This document shows, one piece after another, positions 25,597 through 33,430 of a stretch of 64,000 nucleotides of DNA. Position numbers and translations under genes: made by a program. Position 1 is the stretch's first letter; each line of letters opens with the position of its first letter. Under the pieces are notes generated by a model. The model saw only the letters and a list, made by a program, of their open reading frames with translations, did no database searches and was not told where the DNA came from. The stretch comes from Treponema sp. UBA4377 (GTDB taxonomy: Bacteria > Spirochaetota > Spirochaetia > Treponematales > Treponemataceae), in assembly GCA_002391235.1 (NCBI GenBank), contig DGRX01000013.1, forward strand, positions 61,558 to 125,557, read 5' to 3'.

Positions 25597-27287
25597 TAAC
25601 GGATGACCAACTCTTTAAAGTATTCGCGCCTTTTTTCGTCCTGCATCAAAAGGTTCATCTTGAACTGGCCGTCGCGCGCGCCTTTTTCTATCATGGCGGC
25701 CTTGTATTTTTCGAATGAGTTTTCAACCAAGCGGTGGCCGACCGGCTCCTTTACGCGGAAAGAGTCCCTTTTGGCGGCGTACTCAACGTTTTCGCTTTTT
25801 AGCTTTTGGTCAACGCAGGCGGCGAACTTGTCGCAAAAGGCCTGGTCAAGGTCTTGCTTTTGGAATTCAATGTATATGTGGTAGGCGCTTTCTTGCAAGT
25901 CCGCGAAGCCGACAAAGAAGGCCGCCTTTTGTCCAAGCTCTTTTTCGGTTTCCGCGACCGCGTCGATGAATTGGCGCTCGCTGAGCTTTTCGCCGGTCAT
26001 CGAAACGATTCCGTTGATTTTTTGAATGAACTGGATTGTCGGAATCGTATTGTAACTGCCCGTGCATTCCACCATGTCGTTCATGTTGTAGCGGTAAAGG
26101 CCGCCAAAAGTCGTTATGTATGGAATGTAGCGCTTGCCTTTTTGCAACTGGTGCAGTTGCAGGAATTTTGGGCTTTCGCTTTCGTCGCCGATTTCGGTGA
26201 ACTCAAAGTAATGGTTGTGCGGGAACAATACCGTGTCGTCGGCTCCGTTCATTACCAAGCCGGCTCGGCATTCGCTGGCAAAGTAGCCGAATTCCTGGTC
26301 GAGCGTCTGTTCCGGAAAGTAGTCCTTGTACTTGTCGCGGTAAACGCTTGTGTTTCCGCAGTGCCAAGTGGTTATGGTCTGCAAGTTGGGCCAATAATGC
26401 TTGGGAAGAATGCGGCCGTATTTTGCCTTAAGCTCGCGAAGCTCGGCGGCGCGGGCCGGATTCGGCGAGTAGCGCGCTTCCAGAACGGAGCGGATTTCTG
26501 GCTCGATGTTGACCTTTTTGCTAAGAGTTCCATGCTCGATGTCGTCAATGTAGTCGTCCAAGTATTGGTCGACGTTCTTTTGCAATTCGATAATTGTCGA
26601 TGGGTTGGCGGTTACCAAAAGCGTTACGTTTTGCTCGATTCCGCTTCGCATCAAGGCGTAGTAGCGGGCGGTGTAGTCTTTTATCGCGAAAACGTCGGCG
26701 GGAGCGGAGTAAAGGCCCTTGATGAATTCCGGGCAGTCGCGCTGGGTCACGCCCGAAACGGAGCCGCATACCGTTCCGTCGGGAGCGTAGCCTTCGATTG
26801 ACTTTCCTACGATTGAAACGCATTTTCCCCAAAAAGTCTTGGGCCTGTGCATGATAAAGGAGTAAAGCCAAAGCTTTGACATTTTGCTGAAAATGTTTTG
26901 GTAGTATTCGTTGGTGATTGGAATCCATTTTGGCTCTTTTGTCGTTCCGCTTGTCGTGGCGTACATCATCGGCTTTCCGGGGAACAAGACGTTCTCCTCG
27001 CCGTTCTTGTGGCGCTCGATGTAGGGGCGCAAGTCTTCGTAGTCCTGGATCGGAACGTTCTTTTGCCAGCGCTCGTAAAGCCCGTCGGCGCTCTTGGCTT
27101 CTAGAATTTCTGAAAAATGATGGGCTTTTCCCCATTCGGAGTCTTTGGCGTATTCCAAGATTCCGCGCAAGGTCTTTTCTTCCGACTTTGCGCAGTTTTT
27201 TGCGGCCTTGTCCAAAGCCTTTTTATTCTTTTTTCCTACCCAGCTAAGCGCGAATGTTATCAAGTTTGCGTTTTTTTCTTTTTTCAT
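25596..27287 (-). CDS. GH3-auxin-promoter-family acyl-adenylate enzyme
   Basis: 563 residues. It contains MYATTSGTTKEPKWIPIT (the GH3 ATP-binding TSGTT loop), FGGLYRYNMNDMVECTG, and INGIVSMTGEKLSE, the three blocks of the GH3 (auxin-responsive, JAR1-like) adenylating family. In bacteria these enzymes join an acyl group to an amine; substrate unknown here. Start at the ATG at 27287 with AAGGA upstream; an upstream TTG adds 10 residues but is less likely. Confidence 0.82.
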   Translation of the reverse strand: MKKEKNANLITFALSWVGKKNKKALDKAAKNCAKSEEKTLRGILEYAKDSEWGKAHHFSEILEAKSADGLYERWQKNVPIQDYEDLRPYIERHKNGEENVLFPGKPMMYATTSGTTKEPKWIPITNEYYQNIFSKMSKLWLYSFIMHRPKTFWGKCVSIVGKSIEGYAPDGTVCGSVSGVTQRDCPEFIKGLYSAPADVFAIKDYTARYYALMRSGIEQNVTLLVTANPSTIIELQKNVDQYLDDYIDDIEHGTLSKKVNIEPEIRSVLEARYSPNPARAAELRELKAKYGRILPKHYWPNLQTITTWHCGNTSVYRDKYKDYFPEQTLDQEFGYFASECRAGLVMNGADDTVLFPHNHYFEFTEIGDESESPKFLQLHQLQKGKRYIPYITTFGGLYRYNMNDMVECTGSYNTIPTIQFIQKINGIVSMTGEKLSERQFIDAVAETEKELGQKAAFFVGFADLQESAYHIYIEFQKQDLDQAFCDKFAACVDQKLKSENVEYAAKRDSFRVKEPVGHRLVENSFEKYKAAMIEKGARDGQFKMNLLMQDEKRREYFKELVIR

Positions 27288-27393
27288 GTGAGATCCTTCC
27301 GCAAGTTGTTTGTTCACTATATTCTATTCCCTTTGGCAAACATTGTCAACTTTGCTTGCAAAAATGAAAGAATAGGTATATAATAATAGAATA

Positions 27394-28869
27394 ATGTTTA
27401 ATGAGATTTTTGGCAATAAGGTTTCGCGTTTCTCCGCTTGGAAGGCCGGCTTGGCCTATAAAATATGCAAAAAAATCTTTGGCGAGCAAAAAGAGCCTCT
27501 CGACCTTGTCGCCGTTCCCAAAGGCGGCGTCTACAAGGACTTTAAGGCCCTTACTTTGGTTCGCCGCGACGACCTTGAAGCCCAAAAAGACGACGACGGA
27601 ACGCCGTTAAAGGTTTACGAAGTCAATCCAAAAAACGCCCTGGTCATCGGAACGATTCGAATGGGCTTCGGCCACTGGAGAATAGCCATTGCGCTTGCCA
27701 GCGTCGCGGCCAGCATGAACGTCCGGGCCTATATCTTGGACTACCTTTCTTTTTCAAACACTCCGATCGCAAAATCGATAAAATTCTTGGAAGACTTGTA
27801 CAACACTTTTAGCCGCCTTTCGCAAAGGTCAAAGTGGTTCAACAACCATATTTGGGAAGACATTACAAGCCGCGCCAACGCCACGCTTGACTCCGCGATT
27901 CAGAACCGCGAAATTTCAAGGCTTTTTACGGCCGCATTGGAAAGGCTTCCAAAAGACATTCCGCTTGTGGCCGCGCATCCTTGGGTCGGTTGGTCGGCCA
28001 TGCATTGCGGAATGAAAAAAGTGATTTCGATGGTGCCCGACAATTTGCCCCTGGCCTTCTGGCTTGTGCAAGGAAGCCTTCACACAGTTCAGTCGCCGTC
28101 GGCCTACATGGGCTACCGCTCGCTTTTAAAGATGGAGCGCGGAAAGCCAATCACCCATTGCTTGCCCGCCAGCCAGATTGTCCAAACCGGCCATTACGTT
28201 GACTACGAGCTTTTGCGTTCCATAAAGTCGGATTGCAAGGCCCGTCTTGACCGCGCGAAGAGGGGAGAGGCCCGCCGCTTCCTTTTGACTATGGGCGGAG
28301 CGGGAGCGCAGGCGCATAAATTCGGCGACATAGCCGGCTATTGCAAGGAATACATCAAGCAAGAAAAGTGCGCCCTTATGATAAATATGGGCGACCATGA
28401 GGGCCGCTGGCTTGTTCTAAAGGAATTGTTGGAAGCGGCCGGCGTTCCCTATGAAATGCACAGCGATTGGAAAAAGACAAAAGCCTTCGCGAAAGAGGCC
28501 GAAAGTTCGCCTGTGACCGGCGTCCACGTTTTTTTGCACAAGGATTTTTACGCGGCCGTTTATTGCACAAACCTCTTGATGCATGTTTGCGATTTTATGG
28601 TCACAAAGCCTTCGGAGCTTTCGTTCTACCCAATTCCAAAGCTTTTCATACAGCGCGTAGGCCGCCACGAGGCTTGGGGCGCGATTCGCGGAAGCGAGAT
28701 TGGCGACGGAACAAAAGAAGCCGAGGAGCGCAATATTTTGCATCGCCTCTTGACTATGATTATAGAAGAGGACGACCTTCTTAAAATGCAGGTTCAAAAT
28801 ATTTTGAACAACGACAAAATGGGAATTTACAACGGCGGCTACAACGTAGTTCAAGCCGCGTTGCAATAA
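27394..28869 (+). CDS. Glycosyltransferase-like protein, MGDG-synthase/MurG fold (tentative)
   Basis: 491 residues. NALVIGTIRMGFGHWRIAIALASVAA resembles the G-x-GH-x-x-A nucleotide-sugar acceptor loop of GT28 enzymes; later FLLTMGGAGAQA and FMVTKPSELSFYPIP resemble donor-site loops. No signal peptide. Probably a spirochaete-conserved sugar transferase, but substrate and even activity are inference. TATAAT at 27379-27384 lies 9 bases before the ATG. Divergent from the GH3-family gene. Confidence 0.55.
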   Translation: MFNEIFGNKVSRFSAWKAGLAYKICKKIFGEQKEPLDLVAVPKGGVYKDFKALTLVRRDDLEAQKDDDGTPLKVYEVNPKNALVIGTIRMGFGHWRIAIALASVAASMNVRAYILDYLSFSNTPIAKSIKFLEDLYNTFSRLSQRSKWFNNHIWEDITSRANATLDSAIQNREISRLFTAALERLPKDIPLVAAHPWVGWSAMHCGMKKVISMVPDNLPLAFWLVQGSLHTVQSPSAYMGYRSLLKMERGKPITHCLPASQIVQTGHYVDYELLRSIKSDCKARLDRAKRGEARRFLLTMGGAGAQAHKFGDIAGYCKEYIKQEKCALMINMGDHEGRWLVLKELLEAAGVPYEMHSDWKKTKAFAKEAESSPVTGVHVFLHKDFYAAVYCTNLLMHVCDFMVTKPSELSFYPIPKLFIQRVGRHEAWGAIRGSEIGDGTKEAEERNILHRLLTMIIEEDDLLKMQVQNILNNDKMGIYNGGYNVVQAALQ

Positions 28870-28895
28870 ATATAATTTATTATAGGAGACATAAA

Positions 28896-29927
28896 ATGTC
28901 GTTTGTTGACGAACTCTTAAAAAAGGCCAAGTCGGCCAACAAGACAATCGTTCTTTGCGAAGGCGAGGACAAGCGCGTGGTTGAGGCCGCCGCTAAAATC
29001 GTAAAGGAAGGAATCGCGAAAATCATTCTTTTGGGAACGGAAGAGGAAGCCAAAAAGGCCGCGCCCGGCGTTGACCTTTCTGGCGTAAAACTGGTTGACC
29101 CAGCCACAAGCGCCGACGCCGACCGCTACGCCGAGATTTTGTTCAAGGCGCGCGAAGGAAAAATCAACAAAAAGACCAACCAGCCCGAGTACGCCGACGT
29201 TGCCGCGGCCAAGGCTTACATTCAAAAAGACCGCACGATGTTCGGAGCGCTTATCCTTAAGGCCGGCGACGCGGACGGCTTTGTTTCTGGCGCCTGCCAT
29301 TCAACGGCCAACACTTTGCGCCCCGGCTTGCAGGTTATAAAGACCGCGCCTGGAATCTCGACTGTTTCATCAAGCTTTATCATGGTGGCTCCCGAGGGCG
29401 GAAATCCCTACATCAAGGAAGGCGTTTCTCTCTTTGCCGACTGCGCGATTAACATCGAGCCCGACGCGCAGCAGTTGGCCGACATCGCCGTCGCAACCGC
29501 CGACACTGCAAAAAAAATCGCCGGCATCGAGCCCCGCGTGGCCATGCTTTCGTTCTCCACAAAGGGAAGCGGAAACGACGACAAATTCTTTAAGTCGGTT
29601 CCAAAAGTCCAGGAGGCCACGGAACTTGCAAAGAAAGCCGCTCCCGGCTTGTCCATCGACGGCGAGTTCCAGTTTGACGCCGCGGTCGCGCCGGAAGTAG
29701 GACAGCTTAAGGCGCCGGGAAGCGCGGTCGCCGGCCACGCCAACGTTTTTGTTTTTCCCAACATCAACGCGGGAAACATCGGCTACAAGATTTGCCAGCG
29801 CATGGGCGGCTGGATGGCTATCGGCCCTGTATGCCAAGGCTTTGCCAAGCCGCTCAACGACCTTAGCCGCGGCTGCAACGTTGACGACATCGTCGCCACA
29901 GTAGCGGTCACCGCGCTGCAGGCCTAA
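28896..29927 (+). CDS. pta: Phosphate acetyltransferase
   Basis: 343 residues, short (single-domain) Pta. LCEGEDKRVVEAAAKI at the start, FVSGACHSTANTLRPGLQVIKT, MLSFSTKGSG and the C-terminal FVFPNINAGNIGYKICQRMGG are family signatures. Converts acetyl-CoA and phosphate to acetyl-phosphate in fermentation to acetate. AGGAG precedes the ATG. ackA is not in the window. Confidence 0.97.
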   Translation: MSFVDELLKKAKSANKTIVLCEGEDKRVVEAAAKIVKEGIAKIILLGTEEEAKKAAPGVDLSGVKLVDPATSADADRYAEILFKAREGKINKKTNQPEYADVAAAKAYIQKDRTMFGALILKAGDADGFVSGACHSTANTLRPGLQVIKTAPGISTVSSSFIMVAPEGGNPYIKEGVSLFADCAINIEPDAQQLADIAVATADTAKKIAGIEPRVAMLSFSTKGSGNDDKFFKSVPKVQEATELAKKAAPGLSIDGEFQFDAAVAPEVGQLKAPGSAVAGHANVFVFPNINAGNIGYKICQRMGGWMAIGPVCQGFAKPLNDLSRGCNVDDIVATVAVTALQA

Positions 29928-29970
29928 TTTTTTGTTTGAAAAATAGCAAAGGCTAAGAAGCAAGCGCAAA

Positions 29971-30075
29971 AAAACGCGTAGCGGGAAGGCCGGGCGGCGA
30001 GAACTTAGGACACGTTAAGCTAATCACTTTGCCCTAAAAGTACCTCGTTCGCAGCCGCAGCTAGACGCGTTTTTG
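29971..30075. repeat. Intergenic repeat R1, copy 2
   Basis: Second copy of the element at 21099. Ends form inverted repeats AAAACGCGT and ACGCGTTTTT. The conserved inner block AGGACACGTTAAGCTAATCA is intact. Lies 44 bases after pta. Confidence 0.7.
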
Positions 30076-30114
30076 CCTATTGCATTTATTTTCTTTGTTT
30101 GTTATATTAGAAAA

Positions 30115-30335
30115 AATAAAAACGCGCGAAGGCGCGGGGCGGCTGGCGGCAACTCTCTGTTTGCGCCTGCCGCGTTAGCGGCAGCGTTGGATAGTTACAA
30201 GCGCAAACAGCGAGTAGCGAGCCGTGCGGAGCGCGTAAGCGCGACTGCAATACCTTGAGAGGCCTCGTTTCTAACGGAAACGAGACAGTTATCTAGCGGT
30301 GCCGCTCAGACGCAGCCGCAACTGGAAGCGTTTTT
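30115..30335. repeat. GC-rich multi-hairpin region before tRNA-Val
   Basis: Gene-free. Contains CTGTTTGCGC (30157-30166) with its complement at 30201-30210, enclosing CTGCCG-CGGCAG, then further hairpins around CTCGTTT-AAACGAG and a tail GCGTTTTTATTTTTT. Possibly a structured RNA or repeat cluster; no open frame of note. Confidence 0.5.
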
Positions 30336-30349
30336 ATTTTTTCAATCTT

Positions 30350-30421
30350 GGATGATTAGCTTAGTGGTAGAGCGCTTCCTTCACACGGAAGAGGTCGTTG
30401 GTTCGATCCCAATATCATCCA
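30350..30421 (+). tRNA. tRNA-Val(CAC)
   Basis: 72 nt. Acceptor GGATGAT pairs with ATCATCC, D arm GCTTAGTGGTAGAGC, anticodon arm CTTCC-TTCACAC-GGAAG with anticodon CAC, T arm GTTGG-TTCGATC-CCAAT. Serves as the integration site of the island: its 3' 26 bases are part of attL. Confidence 0.93.
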
Positions 30422-30423
30422 AA
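30396..30423. other. attL of the genomic island
   Basis: 28-base core running from the tRNA-Val T stem (CGTTGGTTCGATC...) to three bases past the tRNA. An exact copy lies at 58149-58176. Location beside an integrase gene is the standard tRNA-targeted island layout. Confidence 0.93.
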
Positions 30424-30468
30424 ATTAAATCTTTATAATATAATGATTTAGATGGTTTTGAGATTACC

Positions 30469-30490
30469 GTGACAGCAGATTGACAGCAAA
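30469..30490. other. Possible integrase arm-type sites, left
   Basis: Two direct copies of TGACAGCA spaced 11 bases. Near-matching pairs (TGATAGCA twice) lie inside attR at 58007-58030, as expected of arm-type sites at both ends. Confidence 0.4.
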
Positions 30491-30502
30491 TGGAGGAACA
30501 AA

Positions 30503-31633
30503 ATGCGTGTGACGGAACCTTACATCATATTTCCCAGAACACTTCCTTCCGGACGTGTGGTTTATTACTACCAATACCGCGACGCTTCCGGGCGGCGCTC
30601 AAGCGCCCTTTCGACCGGAGAGACGGTCCTTTCAAAGGCGAAAAGAAAAATCCAGAAGATGTACAACGATGGCGCCTTTTCGAAGGAAATCCGTTCGGTT
30701 TTGTTTTCGGATTTTGCAAAGGGCTTTTTTGACAAAGACGGAAAGTACTTTGAATTCCAAGCCCTTACAAGCCGTCCGATTAAGGACAACACCCTTATCT
30801 TGTACCGTAAGCTTCTTGCGAACCAGCTGATTCCTTTTTTTGGTGAAAAGCAAATTGGTGACGTCAGCAAGGACGTTGTGAAGGATTGGATCGTCTGGGC
30901 GAGTGGATTCTGGTCAGCGAAGACCGTAAACAACGCCCGTGGCGTCTTGAACATAATACTTGAAGCGGCTGTTGACAAAGAAATCATAGACAGGAATCCT
31001 TTGGCAGGAATCAAGTATAGGCCTACTGAAAGAAAGAGCCGCAGGTTGCTTACGCCAGACGAAATTAAAGAAGTGTATTTTTCTCAGCTCTGGACTAGGG
31101 ATTGTCAAAGAAAAATGTTTCTTTTGGCTGCCCTTACTGGAATGAGAATAGGCGAGGTCGCCGCTTTGCGAAAAGAGGACTTGCACGAAAACTACATCGA
31201 CGTTTCTCACACGTATTCTGACAGCTTGGGGTTGGGCAGCACAAAGACCGGCGAAAGCCGAAAGGTCCCAATCTTGGAGAATTTTGATTTCGGAGAGTCG
31301 CGGACCGAATGGGTGTTTGAGGGGCTTTCTGCAGATCGTCCTATGTTCTCGCACGCGGTATACAACACGTTCGCTAGAATCTGCGACAAGCTTGGTATAG
31401 ACAGGAAAGGAAGAGGAATCACGATTCATTCGCTTCGGAACTTTTTCATTTCGTACTTGCAGGAAGAGAACGTTCCTGAAAGCAAGATAAAGGCCGTTGT
31501 GGGCCACAAGGACAAGTCTGACATGACTGAGCGCTACACCTATTGGCGGCCCGATATGTTTCCCGAAGTCTACGCCGCTCAAAAAAAGCTTTATACAGCT
31601 ATAGTTGGCTCAGCTGCCCAAAAGGCAAGATAA
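30503..31633 (+). CDS. int: Island tyrosine recombinase (integrase)
   Basis: 376 residues. N-terminal AP2/arm-binding-like segment (VVYYYQYRDASGRR), SAM-like core-binding domain about 80-170, catalytic domain with Arg in LTGMRIGEVAAL, HSLRNFF (His-x-x-Arg), VGHKDKSDMTERYTYW (His and nucleophile Tyr). All catalytic residues appear present. Family resembles phage and genomic-island integrases, not IntI of integrons (no IntI-specific insertion seen). GGAGGA precedes the ATG. Catalyses excision/integration between the 28-base cores. Confidence 0.95.
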   Translation: MRVTEPYIIFPRTLPSGRVVYYYQYRDASGRRSSALSTGETVLSKAKRKIQKMYNDGAFSKEIRSVLFSDFAKGFFDKDGKYFEFQALTSRPIKDNTLILYRKLLANQLIPFFGEKQIGDVSKDVVKDWIVWASGFWSAKTVNNARGVLNIILEAAVDKEIIDRNPLAGIKYRPTERKSRRLLTPDEIKEVYFSQLWTRDCQRKMFLLAALTGMRIGEVAALRKEDLHENYIDVSHTYSDSLGLGSTKTGESRKVPILENFDFGESRTEWVFEGLSADRPMFSHAVYNTFARICDKLGIDRKGRGITIHSLRNFFISYLQEENVPESKIKAVVGHKDKSDMTERYTYWRPDMFPEVYAAQKKLYTAIVGSAAQKAR

Positions 31634-31641
31634 AGAAAAGC

Positions 31642-31727
31642 GCTCCACTTTCGGCTTAATTTATTATTTTATATGTAATTAAAGTGCTCCACTTTGCTTA
31701 AAAAGTGGAGCGCTTTTGGAGCACTGT
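31642..31727. repeat. AGTGCTCC inverted-repeat cluster after the integrase
   Basis: Contains GCGCTCCACTT, AGTGCTCCACTTT and the complements AAGTGGAGCGC and GGAGCACT in about 85 bases. The outermost pair followed by T-rich sequence can act as the integrase terminator. The AGTGCNNN pattern recurs with other last bases at 55870 and 57228. Confidence 0.6.
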
Positions 31728-31765
31728 TTTTTTTATCTCAAAAACAGGCTCGTCGATTTTTCTTC

Positions 31766-31797
31766 TTGACATATATAAATATGTATAATTATATATA
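31766..31797 (+). promoter_or_regulatory. phd promoter with operator-like dyad
   Basis: TTGACA at 31767 and TATAAT at about 31791, overlapped by AT dyads (CATATATAAATATG). Position just before the antitoxin gene suggests autoregulation. Confidence 0.6.
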
Positions 31798-31812
31798 TAT
31801 GGAGGTGGCTGC

Positions 31813-32085
31813 ATGATGGTGGAAACTGCCCAAATGATGCCGATTACAAGGCTGCAAAAGGAATTGACCCAAACCGTAAGAAAGGTTTCCGAGAAAAACG
31901 AATCTGTATACATTCTCAAAAACAACAATATGGAGGCGGTTATTGTTCCATTCCACGAATACGAATATCTTTCCGCCTTAGAAGAGGCCTTCGAGCGGTT
32001 GGAAATCGCGGAAAACCTTGCCCCAAGAATGAAGCGCTACAACGCGGCGAAATCTGTCAGCTGGGATTCCATAAGGAAAGATTGA
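31813..32085 (+). CDS. Phd/YefM-family antitoxin
   Basis: 90 residues: ITRLQKELTQTVRKVSEKNESVYILKNNNMEAVIVPFHEYEYL, the DNA-binding N-domain of Phd/YefM, followed by a C-terminal toxin-neutralising tail. GGAGGTGG lies before the ATG. It overlaps a RelE-type toxin gene, which is frameshifted (next entry), so it may now act as an orphan antitoxin. Confidence 0.88.
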   Translation: MMVETAQMMPITRLQKELTQTVRKVSEKNESVYILKNNNMEAVIVPFHEYEYLSALEEAFERLEIAENLAPRMKRYNAAKSVSWDSIRKD

Positions 32086-32415
32086 TGGACAAAGAAAAAA
32101 AAAGAAGTCCGAATCAATTTCATTCCCGAAGCCGTCGAAGACTACAATAATCTTGACGGAAGCCAAAGAAAATCCGTCAACAAGGAAATTGACAAACTGA
32201 AGGCCAACCCATTCGCGGGCCGGGAGTTTGGAAACAAGGACAACGTGGATTTGACCGGCTTCTACAAAATGTACGCATGCAACAAAAGCATACGGATTGT
32301 TTACAGGCTGCTCTCCGCCGAGAAAATAGAAGTGGTGGAAATTTGGGGAATCGGAAAAAGGGACAAGCTGAAGATTTACAAGACTGTGGGAGCGAGGGCG
32401 AACAAAGCGAAATAG
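32085..32415 (+). pseudogene. RelE/ParE-type toxin, frameshifted at an A9 run
   Basis: Coding frame gives VRINFIPEAVEDYNNLDG, FYKMYACNKSIRIVYRLL, VVEIWGIGKRDKLKIY, the RelE/ParE toxin pattern, 110 codons. The ATG at 32085 overlaps the antitoxin stop but is out of frame with the body by one base. Removing one A from the run of nine at about 32095 restores a full-length MDKEKKEVRINF protein. Either a mutation, slippage control or a sequencing error. The repeat A copy begins at the last base of its stop codon. Confidence 0.75.
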
Positions 32416-32511
32416 GAAGCGGCGGATGCCATAAAAGCTGTAACGGCAAGTTATGGCTACAAGCCTGAGCGCTCTCGTCTCCGCGGACAGACGGGTGCCG
32501 CCATTGCTTCC
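32415..32511. repeat. Repeat A copy 1 (97 bp)
   Basis: Ends are inverted repeats GGAAGCGGCGG and CCGCCATTGCTTCC. A minus-strand promoter (TTGACA at 32540-32545, TACAAT at 32518-32523, 16 apart) would start a transcript just before the right end. The plus strand also keeps an open frame across the element (..GYKPE..GAAIASKN). Confidence 0.75.
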
Positions 32512-32545
32512 AAGAATATTGTAGCGCAATTTGCGCGCGTGTCAA

Positions 32546-32562
32546 TTACTCACGTTGAGTAA
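32546..32562. promoter_or_regulatory. Variant border palindrome TTACTC-N5-GAGTAA
   Basis: Same architecture as the ATTAAAG-N5-CTTTAAT sites (6-bp arms, 5-bp spacer) but with different arms. Directly abuts the -35 of a minus-strand promoter into repeat A copy 1. Confidence 0.55.
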
Positions 32563-32583
32563 AAGGCTTGACGGTTGTTGCGT

Positions 32584-32724
32584 ATGCACTATACTTGGAT
32601 TGTCGGTTACGTCAGAGATAGCCGCTGCGGCTTTTCCATATTAAAGAGAAAATCTTCCGACATTACATTGTTCGACCGTAATGCCTTTATGAAGGACGGA
32701 ACCCTTGTACCTTCGGAAGATTAG
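32584..32724 (+). CDS. Small 46-residue ORF with YVRDSRCGFSI
   Basis: MHYTWIVGYVRDSRCGFSI followed by a charged tail ending LVPSED. The segment YVRDS-CGFSI also occurs, in frame, on the transcribed strand of two small-RNA-like elements (50340-50451 and 56554-56663: VVYVRDSHCG..). No ribosome site; a TTGACG/TATACT promoter overlaps the start, so translation is uncertain. Confidence 0.35.
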   Translation: MHYTWIVGYVRDSRCGFSILKRKSSDITLFDRNAFMKDGTLVPSED

Positions 32725-32827
32725 TAAAAACGTAACACAAAATTGCCGTTGAAGTTCGCCACACTTCCTCAACCGCCGGACAACAAGTGTCCGACCCCGC
32801 AGCAGGCATCTCTACATTAAACGGCAA

Positions 32828-32924
32828 GGAAGCGGCAGAAACCATAAATGCGGTGAACGCCAGATATGGCTACAAACCTGAGTTTCACGAGATATACGCT
32901 CGGGTGGGAGCTGCCATTGCTTCC
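32828..32924. repeat. Repeat A copy 2 (97 bp, b type)
   Basis: Same ends as copy 1, diverged middle. In frame on the plus strand it encodes EAAETINAVNARYGYKPEF and continues to a TAA inside the next palindrome. Differences from copy 1 fall mostly in third codon positions of this frame. A minus promoter (TTGACA 32953-32958, TACAAT 32931-32936) faces into it. Confidence 0.75.
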
Positions 32925-32958
32925 AAGAATATTGTAGCGCAAATCGCGCGCGTGTCAA

Positions 32959-32975
32959 TTACTCACGTTGTGTAA
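32959..32975. promoter_or_regulatory. Variant border palindrome TTACTC-N5-GTGTAA
   Basis: Second member of the variant class, next to the -35 of the minus promoter reading into repeat A copy 2. Confidence 0.5.
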
Positions 32976-33018
32976 AAGGCTTGATGGTTGACGCAGCGCT
33001 CTTCTTTCTTTAATTCCG

Positions 33019-33402
33019 TCATTCGCTGAGCCCCAAGCCGGTGACGTACAGAAACTTTGTCTGTCCTTCGGCGATGATTATGTCGGCGAATCCGCTCGCG
33101 GCGATTCTCGGAAGAACTCCCATGTATGAAGTCATTGCGTAAACTCTGTAAGCGCCAGCGTCGAGATAAACGTTGCTGTGCGTCACGTCGATGTTGTGGG
33201 CTGTCCACACCTGCCTGTAGTTTTCTTTTTCCGACGGACGGCGGACGTACACGCCCCTGATGTACAAATCCTCGGCGTTGGACTCAATCACCAAAAGGCC
33301 TTGTCCATCCGGTATGCCCTGCGAGCACGAGCAAAAAACGGCCGCAAACGCCGCCGCCGCGAGCGCCGCCAAGACAAGCTTCCTGATTCGTTCAAATTTC
33401 AT
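33019..33402 (-). CDS. Small lipoprotein, unknown
   Basis: 127 residues. Signal peptide MKFERIRKLVLAALAAAAFA ending in a lipobox-like VFCSC. Mature part predicted beta-rich (LYIRGVYVRRP, VYLDAGAYRVYAMTSY). No family recognised. AAGGAG precedes the ATG at 33402. Lies downstream of the phosphoesterase pair on the same strand with a 28-base gap. Confidence 0.7.
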   Translation of the reverse strand: MKFERIRKLVLAALAAAAFAAVFCSCSQGIPDGQGLLVIESNAEDLYIRGVYVRRPSEKENYRQVWTAHNIDVTHSNVYLDAGAYRVYAMTSYMGVLPRIAASGFADIIIAEGQTKFLYVTGLGLSE

Positions 33403-33430
33403 AACAAATATCTCCTTAAAAAAACGCAGC

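Noticed and set aside
25806..26801. Long open frame opposite the GH3-family gene
   Set aside because: It is the antisense shadow of a clear coding gene with strong codon bias and has no ribosome site or family motifs.
30503..31633. Integrase as an integron integrase IntI
   Set aside because: No IntI-specific insertion near the catalytic patches, and its att sites are a tRNA gene, as for phage-type integrases.
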